Shown: piece after piece, positions 32,166 through 40,994 of the stretch
Layout of the letters: every line of letters starts with the position of its first letter
Position numbering within the stretch: position 1 is the first letter of the stretch
Origin: Dehalococcoidia bacterium
Lineage (GTDB): Bacteria > Chloroflexota > Dehalococcoidia > SpSt-223
NCBI GenBank assembly: GCA_025054935.1
Contig: JANWZD010000001.1
Span: 62,001 to 126,000, forward strand
Direction: 5' to 3'
DNA length: 64,000 bases
Translations under genes and position numbers: made by a program
The notes under the pieces: generated by a model
Database searches by the model: none
What the model was told of the DNA's origin: nothing
What the model saw: only the letters and a program-made list of their open reading frames with translations

Positions 32166-34592
32166 TCAGCGGAGGGGGATCGGCACAGCGTCGGCGCCGC
32201 TCGCGAGCGCGAGACGCACGCCGCTCTCGGCACGATAGAGCCCGACCAGCAAGCGGGCGGTCCCGGCAGGAAGCACGACTGTCCGGATATCCTCGATCAG
32301 TTCGCCGGCCTCCCACAGATCGGTCGGCTGGCGATAGTTGGCAGGCGGCGAGTCGGCTTGGGCGAGCAGCCGGCCGGCGTCATCGACAGCATGAACGAAG
32401 ACGGTATAGGCAGCGCTCGGTCGGGCTTCCGCGTGCCAGAGAAGACGGACTGTCCGCTGACACAATCCCTGCTCGCACTGCGGCGGACCGAGGTCGTAGC
32501 CCGCGAGCACAATCCCGTCATCGAAGCGCGCGTTGAGGGGCTGACGGGGCGGGGCGGGCGGCGTGGAGGCCGCCACCTTCACGCGACCGAAGATGACGTT
32601 GCCGTCCGGGGAGAGGCTGGGCAGCCGCGCCCCCGTTCGCCGGTCGTAGAGACCGACGGCGAGCCGATATTCGCCGGGCGGCGCGTCGCGCTGGACAGTA
32701 AGGTCGTAGCGGCCTACCACAATGTCGCCCGGCCGCCACTGGTAACTCGGGTAACGATTTTCATCGCCGATCCCCCAGCGCCGTCCCTCGCGGTCGATCA
32801 GATGGCTGAACCACGCCAGATCGGTCAAGCCTGCCGGCGTGATGACTACCTGCCACGTCAAGGTGAGCGGAAGCGTTCCCCCCGGTGCTGCCTGGGTCCC
32901 TTCGTGATGGGCGAGCAGGCGCGTTGGTCCGACGGGAGTTCCAGCTGGCGCTGACGAGGAGGCGAGCCGTTCCGCCAGCGCTCGCGTCTCCTCGGCGGTC
33001 AGCCGGTAGGCAGCGAAAGCGACAGTGCCGGCGGGTCCCGCTCGTTCGGCGACGCGCGAGCGCGGATCGAACCACGCGTCGAGCTGAGGAGGACGCGCCG
33101 ACCACGGGAAGAGATAGAGGACATCCCGCTCCGCAGGCGCAGGCACAACGAACGACTGCCGCCCATCGAACCACCGGATATCGAAGGATCGCCGCAGCAG
33201 CAGGAGCGTGCTCGGGTGGTCGACGTATTCTGAGGAGATCATTACCATCGGGTCGCCCGGCACCTCATCGTTCAGAAAGCGGCCGATGGCGTTCATCTCG
33301 CTGTGAAGGCCGTAGTACACCTCAGGACGCGCCGCCCAGTTCACGAAGTAGTCGTGGTGCGCCAGAACGGCGGTGACGCCGAACCAGAGGCTGAGCGCGG
33401 CGGCGAGGGCGGCGCTGCCTATGGCGTTCGCTCGGGGCGCGCGGCGGAGAACCGAGCCGACGACCCAATCGAGGCCGATGGCGGGGAGAGCGAAGATAGC
33501 GGGGATCAGCCCCACCGCCCGTAAATAGTGCGGCGCGCTGGTTGAGAGAGCGGTGGGAAGGATCATCACCGCTATCCAGATGAGGAGCAAGCCGTAGGCA
33601 GGCCGGCGCGCCCGCAGCAGGGCAAGGAAGAGGCCGAAGTAGAAAAAGAGCGCGCCTGGGAGGTCGAAGACCGGCCGGTTTGCGATGTTCCGTCCCCAGA
33701 GATAATCCCCGCGCACGGAGAACATCCCGAGCGCGTCGATGACGTTGACCAACGGCGACTCGGGAGCAGCAGGGTCGCTCCCGCCGATCCCTGCCACCTG
33801 CTCGAAGCGCGAGAAGAAGATGGCCGGGTGGTTGACATAGTAAACGCCGAGCGGCGCGAAGATGAGCAGCGCCACGCCCCCGTAGACCAGCAAGCCGCGC
33901 CAGCAGGCGTGAAGCCACTCCCGCTGGACGAAGGCGAGGTAGGCAACAAAGGCGATGAGGATGAGCGGGACAGCGCGGTCGGCGAAATAGGTGTACTGCA
34001 CGAGGCCGAAGAGCGCGCCGCCGACCGGCCACGCCCAGCGCCGACGTTCGGCGAGCCCGACCCAGAGAAAGAGCAGGGCGAGCGTAAGGACGAGAGGCAG
34101 CGTGATTGCGCGGAAGCTGTTGCGGCTGAGCACAAGATGCCAAAAGTTGATCGCGAGCCACGCGTCAGCGAAGAGCGCGACCCGCGGACCGAACAGCCGC
34201 CGGAACAGGAAATGACCGGCCACGATCGTTGCGAGGCCGACCGTGATCGAAACGGCGCGCATCGCGATCGGCTCGGGTCCCAGCACGGCCATGGCGAGAG
34301 CGCCGAGGTAGATGAAGAGCGGTTCGCGGCCGCCGTTGTTGCGCTCGAAATAGATCGGCCGGACTCCTCGCTCGAGCACCTCCCGCGCATCGAGCCCGTA
34401 CATCGCCTCGTCGTGCGAAATTCCCGGAGGAACGGTGTCGATCTGCGTGATCCGGAGAAAAGCGGCGACAACGAGGATGAAAGCAAAGGCTGTCAGTTCG
34501 GCGCGAAGCGAGACGGCATGCCGCGCCGGGGCGGCAGTGGCGGGACTGGCTGACGTGCTCGTTTCAGGTGCCGGCGTGGGGTGAGACGTCAC
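32166..34592 (-). CDS. GT39/ArnT-like (GT-C) glycosyltransferase with C-terminal soluble domain
   Basis: An 808-residue membrane enzyme. After a Thr/Ala/Pro-rich cytoplasmic start, about 11-13 helices of the dolichyl-mannosyltransferase/ArnT type run to roughly residue 420. The first outer loop has the acidic catalytic motif in PPGISHDEAMYGLDAREVL, followed by the amphipathic EPLFIYLGALAM. The remaining part (to 808) is a soluble region rich in beta structure, with two related stretches (ending in VGRYDLTVQRDAPPGEYRLA and RLLVGLYRAESGVRL). It probably transfers sugar from a polyprenyl-phosphate carrier to protein, lipid or polymer outside the membrane. It follows the small lipoprotein gene after 3 nt. 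Confidence 0.87.
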   Translation of the reverse strand: MTSHPTPAPETSTSASPATAAPARHAVSLRAELTAFAFILVVAAFLRITQIDTVPPGISHDEAMYGLDAREVLERGVRPIYFERNNGGREPLFIYLGALAMAVLGPEPIAMRAVSITVGLATIVAGHFLFRRLFGPRVALFADAWLAINFWHLVLSRNSFRAITLPLVLTLALLFLWVGLAERRRWAWPVGGALFGLVQYTYFADRAVPLILIAFVAYLAFVQREWLHACWRGLLVYGGVALLIFAPLGVYYVNHPAIFFSRFEQVAGIGGSDPAAPESPLVNVIDALGMFSVRGDYLWGRNIANRPVFDLPGALFFYFGLFLALLRARRPAYGLLLIWIAVMILPTALSTSAPHYLRAVGLIPAIFALPAIGLDWVVGSVLRRAPRANAIGSAALAAALSLWFGVTAVLAHHDYFVNWAARPEVYYGLHSEMNAIGRFLNDEVPGDPMVMISSEYVDHPSTLLLLRRSFDIRWFDGRQSFVVPAPAERDVLYLFPWSARPPQLDAWFDPRSRVAERAGPAGTVAFAAYRLTAEETRALAERLASSSAPAGTPVGPTRLLAHHEGTQAAPGGTLPLTLTWQVVITPAGLTDLAWFSHLIDREGRRWGIGDENRYPSYQWRPGDIVVGRYDLTVQRDAPPGEYRLAVGLYDRRTGARLPSLSPDGNVIFGRVKVAASTPPAPPRQPLNARFDDGIVLAGYDLGPPQCEQGLCQRTVRLLWHAEARPSAAYTVFVHAVDDAGRLLAQADSPPANYRQPTDLWEAGELIEDIRTVVLPAGTARLLVGLYRAESGVRLALASGADAVPIPLR

Positions 34593-34595
34593 CGC

Positions 34596-35009
34596 TTAGA
34601 TGGGGCGCTGACCCTGCCCTCTTGGGACGAGACGCGAGTCGACGATGATGCCTTCTTCGATCAGGCCGTTGAGCGCGCCGAGTTCCGTGCCCTCAGGAAC
34701 GAGGATGATCACCCAATCGTCGAGCCCGAACTCCAAGCGAAGGCTGTCGTCCATCCCCTCCGGGCGATACGGCAGAACGTTCTCGGCGCCGAACTGGCGG
34801 CGCAGGTCATCGAGCGTTTGGCCCGGGGCAGGTTTGACCAGGATCTGGCCGGGTTCGAAACCGGTCGCTGGGCTTGGGTCTCGCGGCTGCGCATGGGACG
34901 GCTTCCGGGTTTGAACGGTCGGCCCGATCGGCCCGCCGCTCACGTAAGGAGAGACCCCGCAGCCGGTGACGAGCATTGCTGCGACCGACACCGCTAGCCA
35001 CCTCCGCAT
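34596..35009 (-). CDS. small lipoprotein with a propeptide-inhibitor-like domain
   Basis: A 137-residue protein with a clear lipobox (AAMLVTGC), then a Pro/Gly-rich spacer and a compact domain: GQILVKPAPGQTLDDLRRQF, ENVLPYRPEG and DDWVIILVPEGTELGALNGL. The first strand and helix resemble the N-terminal propeptide or inhibitor domains of subtilases (ILVKP...), but no protease is adjacent and the match is weak. ATG 35009 has the Shine-Dalgarno GAAGGAGAG. It is the first gene of a two-gene unit with the GT39 enzyme, 3 nt away. Confidence 0.75.
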   Translation of the reverse strand: MRRWLAVSVAAMLVTGCGVSPYVSGGPIGPTVQTRKPSHAQPRDPSPATGFEPGQILVKPAPGQTLDDLRRQFGAENVLPYRPEGMDDSLRLEFGLDDWVIILVPEGTELGALNGLIEEGIIVDSRLVPRGQGQRPI

Positions 35010-35180
35010 CGTTCTCTCCTTCCGCCGAGCGCCTTTTGGACAATCCTACCTGCCAAGCGGAGGGAAGTCAATCAACGGCAGCCGACCGCAAGGCCTGAGC
35101 GATGGACGGCGTTTCGAGCTTTCCTAGAGTCGAGAGCGAGCAAGAGTGAAGGTGCTGTCAGCGGCGTTGCTCCGTGCATG

Positions 35181-35212
35181 TTCACCAGCGGGGGGAGTAC
35201 ACTTCTGGTGAA
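35181..35212 (+). promoter_or_regulatory. inverted repeat around a -10-like box upstream of the KimA-like gene
   Basis: The perfect 8-bp inverted repeat TTCACCAG (35181-35188) and CTGGTGAA (35205-35212) encloses 16 nt that contain TACACT (35198-35203). This could be an operator overlapping the promoter of the permease at 35245, or an RNA hairpin if transcription starts upstream. Confidence 0.4.
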
Positions 35213-35244
35213 GGATCCGAAAAGGATACAGACTCGAGCACAGC

Positions 35245-37446
35245 ATGAGCCCAGATCCTTCCGAACGAACGAGCACCTCCCAGCAACGTCAGCCTGCTGC
35301 AGCGACCACGAACGGAGAAGAGCCCCCGCTACCTCGCGGTGAGAGCGAGAACGGCCGCCGCCCCGCCGGGCCGACGACCGGCCGGGTGCGCGTTGGAGCC
35401 GGGGCCGATCTGCACCACGTTGAGCGCGTTCGCGGCGGGTCGCCCGGCAATCAATACCTGCGCATCACTCGTCACCCTGACTTTCGCCGTGTCCGCTCTG
35501 GGCACCTCGTCCCGCGCGCGGGGGTGGGGGAACCGGAGAGCGGCGTCGGCAAAGCGTATCGGGGCGTCAAACGCTTTCTCTTCGGGCGACCGCTCGCGAC
35601 CGCCGAGGAGAGCGCGGAGCGCGTAAACCGGCCCGTCGGCCTCGCCATTTTGGCGTCCGACAACATTTCCTCCTCTGCCTACGCGACGGAAGAGATCATG
35701 CGCGTCCTCGTTTTGGCAGGGGTGGGCGCCATCATGCTGACAATGCCGATTACCCTCGCCATTGTCGTGGTGATGGCGATCGTCATTTTCAGCTACCGGC
35801 AGGTCATCCGCGCCTATCCTGACGGGGGCGGCTCCTATATCGTGGCGAAGGACAATCTGGGCCCCCTCGCCGGTCTTACCGCTGCCGCCGCCCTGCTGAC
35901 CGACTACACCCTGACGGTCGCGGTCTCCACCGCGGCGGGGGTAACGGCGATCACCTCTGCTTTCCCGGAGCTGTTCCCCTATCGAGTGCCGATCATGGTC
36001 GGCGTGGTCGCCTTTGTCATGCTGATGAACTTGCGTGGCGTTCGCGAAGCGGGGCGCGCGTTTGCCATCCCCACCTATGCCTACGTCGTCAGCATCCTCG
36101 GCCTGATCGCCGTCGGCCTCTTCCGCGCCGCGACGGGAACGCTGCCGACCTATGAACCGCCGGCCGAGTGGGCAGCGATGGAGTTCCACGGTGCGGAGGC
36201 GCTCGGCTTCCTTCTCATCTTGCGCGCGTTCGCGTCCGGCGCGGTGGCGCTGACCGGAACGGAAGCAGTGTCGAACGGCGTGCCGGTCTTCAAGCCGCCG
36301 GAGGTGCGCAATGCGCAGTTTGTGCTGGTGGCGATGGGGGTGCTGTTCTCGACGATCTTCATCGGCTTGAGCTTCCTCGCCAGCCGGCTGGGGATTATCC
36401 CGGATCCGACCGAGACGACCACCGTTGTCAGCCAGATTGCGCGAACCCTTGTCGGCGAGAGCCTCTACTTCTATCTCATCCAGTTTTCGACCGCGATCCT
36501 GCTCCTCCTCGCGGCGAACACGAGCTTCAACGGTTTTCCCCGCCTCGCGAGCGTTCTCGCGCGCGACCGCTATCTGCCGCGGATGTTCCAGTTTCGGGGA
36601 GATCGCTTGGCCTATACGAGCGGGATTGTGCTGCTCGCCCTCGCCGCGAGTTTGCTGATCGTTGCCTTCCGCGGCAGCGTCACGAGCCTGATCCCCCTCT
36701 ATACCGTCGGCGTCTTCGTCGCCTTCACCTGCAGCCAGGCGGGGATGGTGCGCCGCTGGATGCGGCTGCGCGAGGAAGAGCCCTCATGGCGCTGGCGCGC
36801 GGCGATCAACGCGATCGGCGCGGCGACAACGGGCTTCGTTGCGGTCGAGGTTGCGTTCTCGAAGTTTCTTCTCGGCGCGTGGATGGTGCTGGTCTTCATC
36901 CCGCTGCTCATCTGGCTGATGTGGTCGATCCACCGCCACTACGCCAATCTCGACGCGGCGCAGCGCCCGGAGACCCCGCTTGACCCCGCCCTGATCCGGC
37001 CGCGCTATGTGATCCCCATCGCGAAGCTGAATGTCCCTGCGGAGCAGGCGATTGCCTTCGCTCGCGCCACCGCAGGCGACGGAACCGTGACCGCCGTTCA
37101 TATCACCGATGACCCGGTGGCTGCCGAGCAGCTGCGCCAGGAGTGGAATCAAGGCCGCTACGGCGATGCCGAGCTCGTGATCATCGAATCGCCGTTCCGT
37201 TCGCTGGCGCGGCCGTTTCTCGCCTATATCGATGCGCTGCGGGAGTCGTATCCGAACGACCAGATCATCGTCGTCCTGCCCGAGTTTGTCCACGCGCGCT
37301 GGTGGGAGCATTTGCTGCACAACCAGACTGCGCTCCGGCTGAAAGCAGCCCTCTTCTTCGAGCCGGGCATCATCGTTACAAGCATTCCGTACCACTTGGC
37401 GCGCGCGCATCGCCAAGAGCCGGCGGTCCCCGGGCGCCCTTCCTAG
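35245..37446 (+). CDS. KimA/YdaO-like APC-superfamily permease (probable K+ uptake)
   Basis: A 733-residue transporter. After an unusual hydrophilic extension of about 105 residues comes the family hallmark: KRFLFGRPLATAEESAERVN and LAILASDNISSSAYATEEIM, which opens the first helix as in the potassium importer KimA. About 12 helices follow (AYPDGGGSYIVAKDNLGPLA lies in an early loop), and the last 150 residues form a soluble USP-like domain (ATAGDGTVTAVHITDD; YPNDQIIVVLPEFV). In Bacillus KimA imports K+ and is controlled by c-di-AMP; whether that holds here is unknown. The ATG lacks a strong Shine-Dalgarno. The gene is convergent with rfbC. Confidence 0.85.
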   Translation: MSPDPSERTSTSQQRQPAAATTNGEEPPLPRGESENGRRPAGPTTGRVRVGAGADLHHVERVRGGSPGNQYLRITRHPDFRRVRSGHLVPRAGVGEPESGVGKAYRGVKRFLFGRPLATAEESAERVNRPVGLAILASDNISSSAYATEEIMRVLVLAGVGAIMLTMPITLAIVVVMAIVIFSYRQVIRAYPDGGGSYIVAKDNLGPLAGLTAAAALLTDYTLTVAVSTAAGVTAITSAFPELFPYRVPIMVGVVAFVMLMNLRGVREAGRAFAIPTYAYVVSILGLIAVGLFRAATGTLPTYEPPAEWAAMEFHGAEALGFLLILRAFASGAVALTGTEAVSNGVPVFKPPEVRNAQFVLVAMGVLFSTIFIGLSFLASRLGIIPDPTETTTVVSQIARTLVGESLYFYLIQFSTAILLLLAANTSFNGFPRLASVLARDRYLPRMFQFRGDRLAYTSGIVLLALAASLLIVAFRGSVTSLIPLYTVGVFVAFTCSQAGMVRRWMRLREEEPSWRWRAAINAIGAATTGFVAVEVAFSKFLLGAWMVLVFIPLLIWLMWSIHRHYANLDAAQRPETPLDPALIRPRYVIPIAKLNVPAEQAIAFARATAGDGTVTAVHITDDPVAAEQLRQEWNQGRYGDAELVIIESPFRSLARPFLAYIDALRESYPNDQIIVVLPEFVHARWWEHLLHNQTALRLKAALFFEPGIIVTSIPYHLARAHRQEPAVPGRPS

Positions 37447-37447
37447 A

Positions 37448-37463
37448 AGCGGAGCGCTCCGCT
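37448..37463. terminator. palindrome between the KimA-like gene and rfbC
   Basis: A perfect 16-nt palindrome (AGCGGAGC then GCTCCGCT) directly after the permease stop codon and before the convergent rfbC. There is no T-run, so it may be a bidirectional terminator stem or only a structural element. Confidence 0.35.
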
Positions 37464-37506
37464 CATCCGACACGCTCTCTGCGCGCTCTCGGCCGGCCGC
37501 CGGCGG

Positions 37507-38073
37507 TCAGTCGTGGTAGGAAAACGCGGGCTGCCGGCGGTATTCGGCGAGCGTGATCCCCCGTTGATCGCGCGCCGAGAGGATCGGCTGCGCGATCGGC
37601 CACGGAATTGCCAGCTCAGGGTCGTTCCACGCGATCGTCCCCTCGGCTTCGGGGGCGTAGTAGCCGGTGCACCGATACTCAACGTCGGCGACCTCGGAGA
37701 GCACGGCGAACCCATGGCCGAAGCCGACAGGGATATACACTTGGCGGAGCGTTTCATCGTCGAGCTGGACGGCCGTCCATCGACCGAAGGTGGGCGCGCC
37801 GAAGCGCAGGTCGACAATGACATCCCAGATGGCGCCGCGCGTGCAGCGAACCAGTTTCCCCATCGGCGCCCGCATATCCTGGTAGTGGATGCCTCGGAGG
37901 ACACCGCGCCGGGAGCGGGAATGATTGTCTTGGACGAAGTCGGTGGGCAGCCCGAGCTCGGCAAAGAGCGAACGACGGTACGTCTCGATAAAGAACCCTC
38001 GGTCGTCGCGAAAATAGTCGACTTCGATAATGACGACCCCGTCAAGCGATGTCGGGATGACCGTCGTTCGCAC
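37507..38073 (-). CDS. rfbC: dTDP-4-dehydrorhamnose 3,5-epimerase
   Basis: A 188-residue cupin of the RmlC family, which epimerises dTDP-4-keto-6-deoxyglucose on the way to dTDP-rhamnose. Recognisable parts are DDRGFFIETYRRSLF, QDNHSRSRRGVLRGIHYQ with the catalytic His, KLVRCTRGAIWDVIVDLR and VEYRCTGYYAPEAEG with the tyrosine. The start is GTG 38073 after GAGGGATC. The partner genes rfbA, rfbB and rfbD are not in the window, so it is an orphan at this site. It fits with the many glycosyltransferases around it. Confidence 0.92.
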   Translation of the reverse strand: MRTTVIPTSLDGVVIIEVDYFRDDRGFFIETYRRSLFAELGLPTDFVQDNHSRSRRGVLRGIHYQDMRAPMGKLVRCTRGAIWDVIVDLRFGAPTFGRWTAVQLDDETLRQVYIPVGFGHGFAVLSEVADVEYRCTGYYAPEAEGTIAWNDPELAIPWPIAQPILSARDQRGITLAEYRRQPAFSYHD

Positions 38074-38120
38074 GATCCCTCGCCGTCATGGTGTGGGCGC
38101 TCGAGATGGCGAGCAGAGGC

Positions 38121-38702
38121 CTAGCCGGAGGTGCGGCTGATGCCGACGTCACTGAGCCAAGCGCTGAGGTCGAAATCGACGATGACCCATCGCCCGTCCT
38201 GCTGGATGAGGCGCAGATCGACGCGGCTTCGCGCCTCGCCGATATCCGAGCGTTCGTAGTCGAAGGAGAACGTCAGCCGTGCCGGCTCGCCAGCCTGCCA
38301 GAAGAGGACGCGGAACGACCGCGCCCGCGTCGACTGGAAGGCGGCTGCCGCGCCCTCAAGCTTGCGCGTGAAGGGAGTTGGCGCGCTCACCGCCGCAACA
38401 TCCCGCGCCGCTTCGCTGAGGTCGCCGCGGGCGAGCGCCGTCAGAAAGCGCCGGCCGACTGCCACCACCTCCTCGGGTGCCTGGATGGTCGGCCGCGCGC
38501 TGATTGAAGTCGCTGGAAGCGCCGTCGGCTGCCCTGCGGTGACGGCAATCGTCTGTGCCCGAGGCTCGGCATTCGGCAGCAGCGAGCGCGCGACAAGCGC
38601 TCCCGCAATCATCGCGATAACGAGCCCCTGCCCGAGTACGAGACGCGCCCGGGCACTCCGGCGCTCATTTCCGCCGCTCTCCTCATCTTGCCATCGATGC
38701 AT
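38121..38702 (-). CDS. membrane-anchored NTF2-like protein of unknown function
   Basis: A 193-residue protein with a basic N-terminus and one transmembrane helix (about residues 22-41), then a Thr/Ala/Pro linker. The outer domain, from about residue 76, has EEVVAVGRRFLTALARGDL, a set of strands (SFRVLFWQAG; RLTFSFDYER; SRVDLRLIQQDGRWVIVDFD) and reads like an NTF2/SnoaL-type fold. No active-site residues are evident. It is 47 nt upstream of rfbC on the same strand; any functional link is only by position. Confidence 0.65.
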   Translation of the reverse strand: MHRWQDEESGGNERRSARARLVLGQGLVIAMIAGALVARSLLPNAEPRAQTIAVTAGQPTALPATSISARPTIQAPEEVVAVGRRFLTALARGDLSEAARDVAAVSAPTPFTRKLEGAAAAFQSTRARSFRVLFWQAGEPARLTFSFDYERSDIGEARSRVDLRLIQQDGRWVIVDFDLSAWLSDVGISRTSG

Positions 38703-38826
38703 CGGCCCCCCGCGGTTCGCTAAGCATACTGTTCTCGCGCTCGTTCCACAACTGCCGCGAAGGCGCTGGCCCCCGCCGCTCGCCGTCAGGCGGTTCTTGC
38801 TACACTGGCTGGACGTGGAGGAGCTT

Positions 38827-39489
38827 ATGCAGCAGAAGAACCTCGTTATGACCGACGCGCTCTATGACTACCTTCGGTCAGTTGCTCTTCGGGAGCCAGC
38901 GGTCGCGCAGCGCCTGCGCGCCGAGACTGCCCGACTGCCGATGGCGATCATGCAGATCCCTCCCGAGCAGGGACAGTTCATGGCCCTCCTCGTCCGCCTG
39001 ATCGGCGCGAAGCGGTGCCTCGAGATCGGGACGTTCACCGGCTACAGCGCGCTCGCGGTGGCGCAGGCGCTTCCAGCGGATGGACGGCTGATCTGCTGTG
39101 ACATCAGCGAGGAGTGGACCGCGATTGCCCGGCGCTACTGGCAGGAGGCGGGCGTTGCCGACAAGATCGATCTCCGGCTTGCTCCTGCCCAGGAGACGCT
39201 CTCTGCCCTGATCGCTGGCGGCGAAGCAGGAACGTTCGATTTTGTCTTCATCGACGCCGACAAGACCGGCTACGATGCCTACTACGAAGCTGCCCTCACG
39301 CTGCTCCGGCCGGGCGGGCTGATTGTCCTCGATAACATGTTCATGGGGGGCCGCGTGGCGGACCCAACTGCTGCCGGCGACGGCGTCGAGGCAGTGCGCC
39401 GCCTTAACGCCAAGCTGCGCGACGACCCCCGGGTTGAGATCGCGATGCTCCCGCTGGCGGACGGCGTCACCCTGGCGATGAAGCGCTGA
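38827..39489 (+). CDS. SAM-dependent O-methyltransferase (caffeoyl-CoA OMT-like)
   Basis: A 220-residue class I methyltransferase of the cation-dependent O-methyltransferase family. The SAM loop is LEIGTFTGYSALAVA, the acidic ligand is in LICCDISEEW, and the metal-binding aspartates and Asn are in FDFVFIDADKTGYDAYY and LIVLDNMFMGGRV. It likely methylates a catechol-type hydroxyl on a small molecule. ATG 38827 is chosen for GGAGGAG upstream and because the region before it shows no family likeness. A hairpin follows the gene. Confidence 0.92.
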   Translation: MQQKNLVMTDALYDYLRSVALREPAVAQRLRAETARLPMAIMQIPPEQGQFMALLVRLIGAKRCLEIGTFTGYSALAVAQALPADGRLICCDISEEWTAIARRYWQEAGVADKIDLRLAPAQETLSALIAGGEAGTFDFVFIDADKTGYDAYYEAALTLLRPGGLIVLDNMFMGGRVADPTAAGDGVEAVRRLNAKLRDDPRVEIAMLPLADGVTLAMKR

Positions 39490-39791
39490 ACTCCCATCTA
39501 GAAGAAAGCGGCGGACGAAAGGCTGCTCCCGCGCGAGGGGGCAGCTCGCAGCCTTCGTTTCGTTGTCGGAACTCTCCGAACGCTCTCGTCGTTTCCCTCC
39601 CACGAACGATGTCGCTGAGCAGAGAGACGTCCTGCGGGCTGAGCAGGAGGAAGCTGCGAGGCATGCCGATCGCTCAGCATGGTCACGACGGCGGCGACGT
39701 GGTTGCGATGCGCGCGTTCCTCCTCGCGCTCCATTCGTTGAGGAAGAGGCCGGGCATCGGTTGCGCGGCCCAAGAAGGGAGGAAAAAGAAT
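39490..39791. other. intergenic region between O-methyltransferase and secreted operon
   Basis: About 300 nt. A hairpin near the left end (39519-39555) probably ends the methyltransferase transcript. The remaining sequence, to the Shine-Dalgarno GGGAGGAAAAA before ATG 39792, has an open frame continuous with the next gene, but its translation before the signal peptide looks like chance coding. I see no clear promoter. Confidence 0.5.
39519..39560 (+). terminator. hairpin after the O-methyltransferase gene
   Basis: A perfect 8-bp stem, AAGGCTGC (39519-39526) and GCAGCCTT (39548-39555), followed by CGTTTCGTT. The 21-nt loop can pair partly within itself. The position 30 nt after the stop codon fits a terminator. 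Confidence 0.5.
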
Positions 39792-40985
39792 ATGAAGCGC
39801 CTGCCGCCCCTGCTGAGTTGGATCGTTCTCGCGCTCGCTTCTGCTCTTGCCGGGATCGCGTTCCTCCAGCCGTGGAGCGCGCTCGCTTCCCCGTCTGGGA
39901 TCACGCTGCTGGCGACGGCAACCTCCGATTTCACCTACCAAGGCCGGCTGACCAACGCGCTCGGCCAGCCGGTGCCGAACGGCAACTACTCGATGACGTT
40001 CCGGCTCTACGACAGCGCCACGGCCGCAACGCCGCTGGCGACCGCGACCGCGAACCCGACGGTGACGAACGGTCTTTTCGTCGTCAGCCTGAGCGGCTTT
40101 GCCGGCCACGTGGACGGCAAGGACCTCTATATCGGCGTCCAAGTCGGCGGCGACCCCGAGCTGTCCCCCCGCCAGCGGATCACGCCGGTTCCCTACGCGC
40201 TCAGCCTCCGGCCCGGGGCGGTCATCTCCGACAGCATCACGACCAACATCTTTTGTCTGTTGGGATCGCTCTGTCCGCCGAGGGCAGTGCTGAACGTCCG
40301 CAACACCAGCACCAATCCCCCAGACCCCTTCATCACCGCCGGCGCGGCGATCGCCGGCCGCGGCAACCAAGGCATCGGCGTCTGGGGCGGCTCGGAGACG
40401 AGCAGCGGCGTCGTCGGCGAGACGCTGAGCACCGCTCCGGGCACGGCAGCGGTTGCCGGCTTCGGCCCGACGGGCGGCAACGCCTTCTACGCCGGCGGCA
40501 GCGGCAAGATCGCCAGCGAGGCGACGACGACGATCTTCATCAACGGCGCGAGCTTCGTGAAGGACCAGAGCATCGACACAACGCGTTGGAATATCCAGAT
40601 TAACGGCGGCGCGCAGATCTTCTCAGGTGCCCCAGCTGGAGGCACACGACTTGTATACTATCCCCTCAACCTGCCTTCTCGCCTTTACGGCACCAACGCA
40701 ACCATTGAGCGGGTTCGCATTCACTACCGAGTGTCAAACGCAGCTCAGGGCTACATTCAGCAAACATTTCTTTATCGCGGCTCCGCCAGCGGCGGGTTTC
40801 TCTCGTTGGCCTCGGATATCACCGATCGGGCATCGACCTCATATACGAGCTACACCCTGACGCCGACCGGCAACAACGTGCTTCCTGCCGACGCGGGCGC
40901 GGTGCTGCTCTTCTACCTCGCTTTCACGAACGATGCCCACTATGTCGAGATCGTCGGCATCTCGGTCGACCTGAAGTACATCTAG
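39792..40985 (+). CDS. secreted surface protein, tail-fibre-like
   Basis: A 397-residue exported protein. The signal peptide covers about residues 1-35 (hydrophobic core LSWIVLALASALAGIAFL). A domain follows with FTYQGRLTNALGQPVPNGNY, MTFRLYDSATA and SPRQRITPVPYALSLRPGAV, a module I recall from many secreted proteins of environmental bacteria. The middle is glycine-rich and repeat-like (GVWGGSETSSGVVGET; AAVAGFGPTGGNAFYAGG), recalling phage tail-fibre shafts. The C-terminal part has a beta-rich head. ATG 39792 is chosen for the Shine-Dalgarno GGAGGAAA. It is followed 9 nt later by a second secreted protein. Confidence 0.75.
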   Translation: MKRLPPLLSWIVLALASALAGIAFLQPWSALASPSGITLLATATSDFTYQGRLTNALGQPVPNGNYSMTFRLYDSATAATPLATATANPTVTNGLFVVSLSGFAGHVDGKDLYIGVQVGGDPELSPRQRITPVPYALSLRPGAVISDSITTNIFCLLGSLCPPRAVLNVRNTSTNPPDPFITAGAAIAGRGNQGIGVWGGSETSSGVVGETLSTAPGTAAVAGFGPTGGNAFYAGGSGKIASEATTTIFINGASFVKDQSIDTTRWNIQINGGAQIFSGAPAGGTRLVYYPLNLPSRLYGTNATIERVRIHYRVSNAAQGYIQQTFLYRGSASGGFLSLASDITDRASTSYTSYTLTPTGNNVLPADAGAVLLFYLAFTNDAHYVEIVGISVDLKYI

Positions 40986-40994
40986 GAGGCGGCG

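Noticed and set aside
35090-35244. c-di-AMP (ydaO-type) riboswitch upstream of the KimA-like gene
   Set aside because: Expected from Bacillus kimA, but I could not find the conserved riboswitch core. Only the inverted repeat around TACACT is visible. A covariance-model search would decide.
38362-38826. N-terminal extension of the O-methyltransferase
   Set aside because: The open frame continues upstream across the opposite-strand gene at 38121-38702, but it is the complement of that gene. A Shine-Dalgarno marks ATG 38827.
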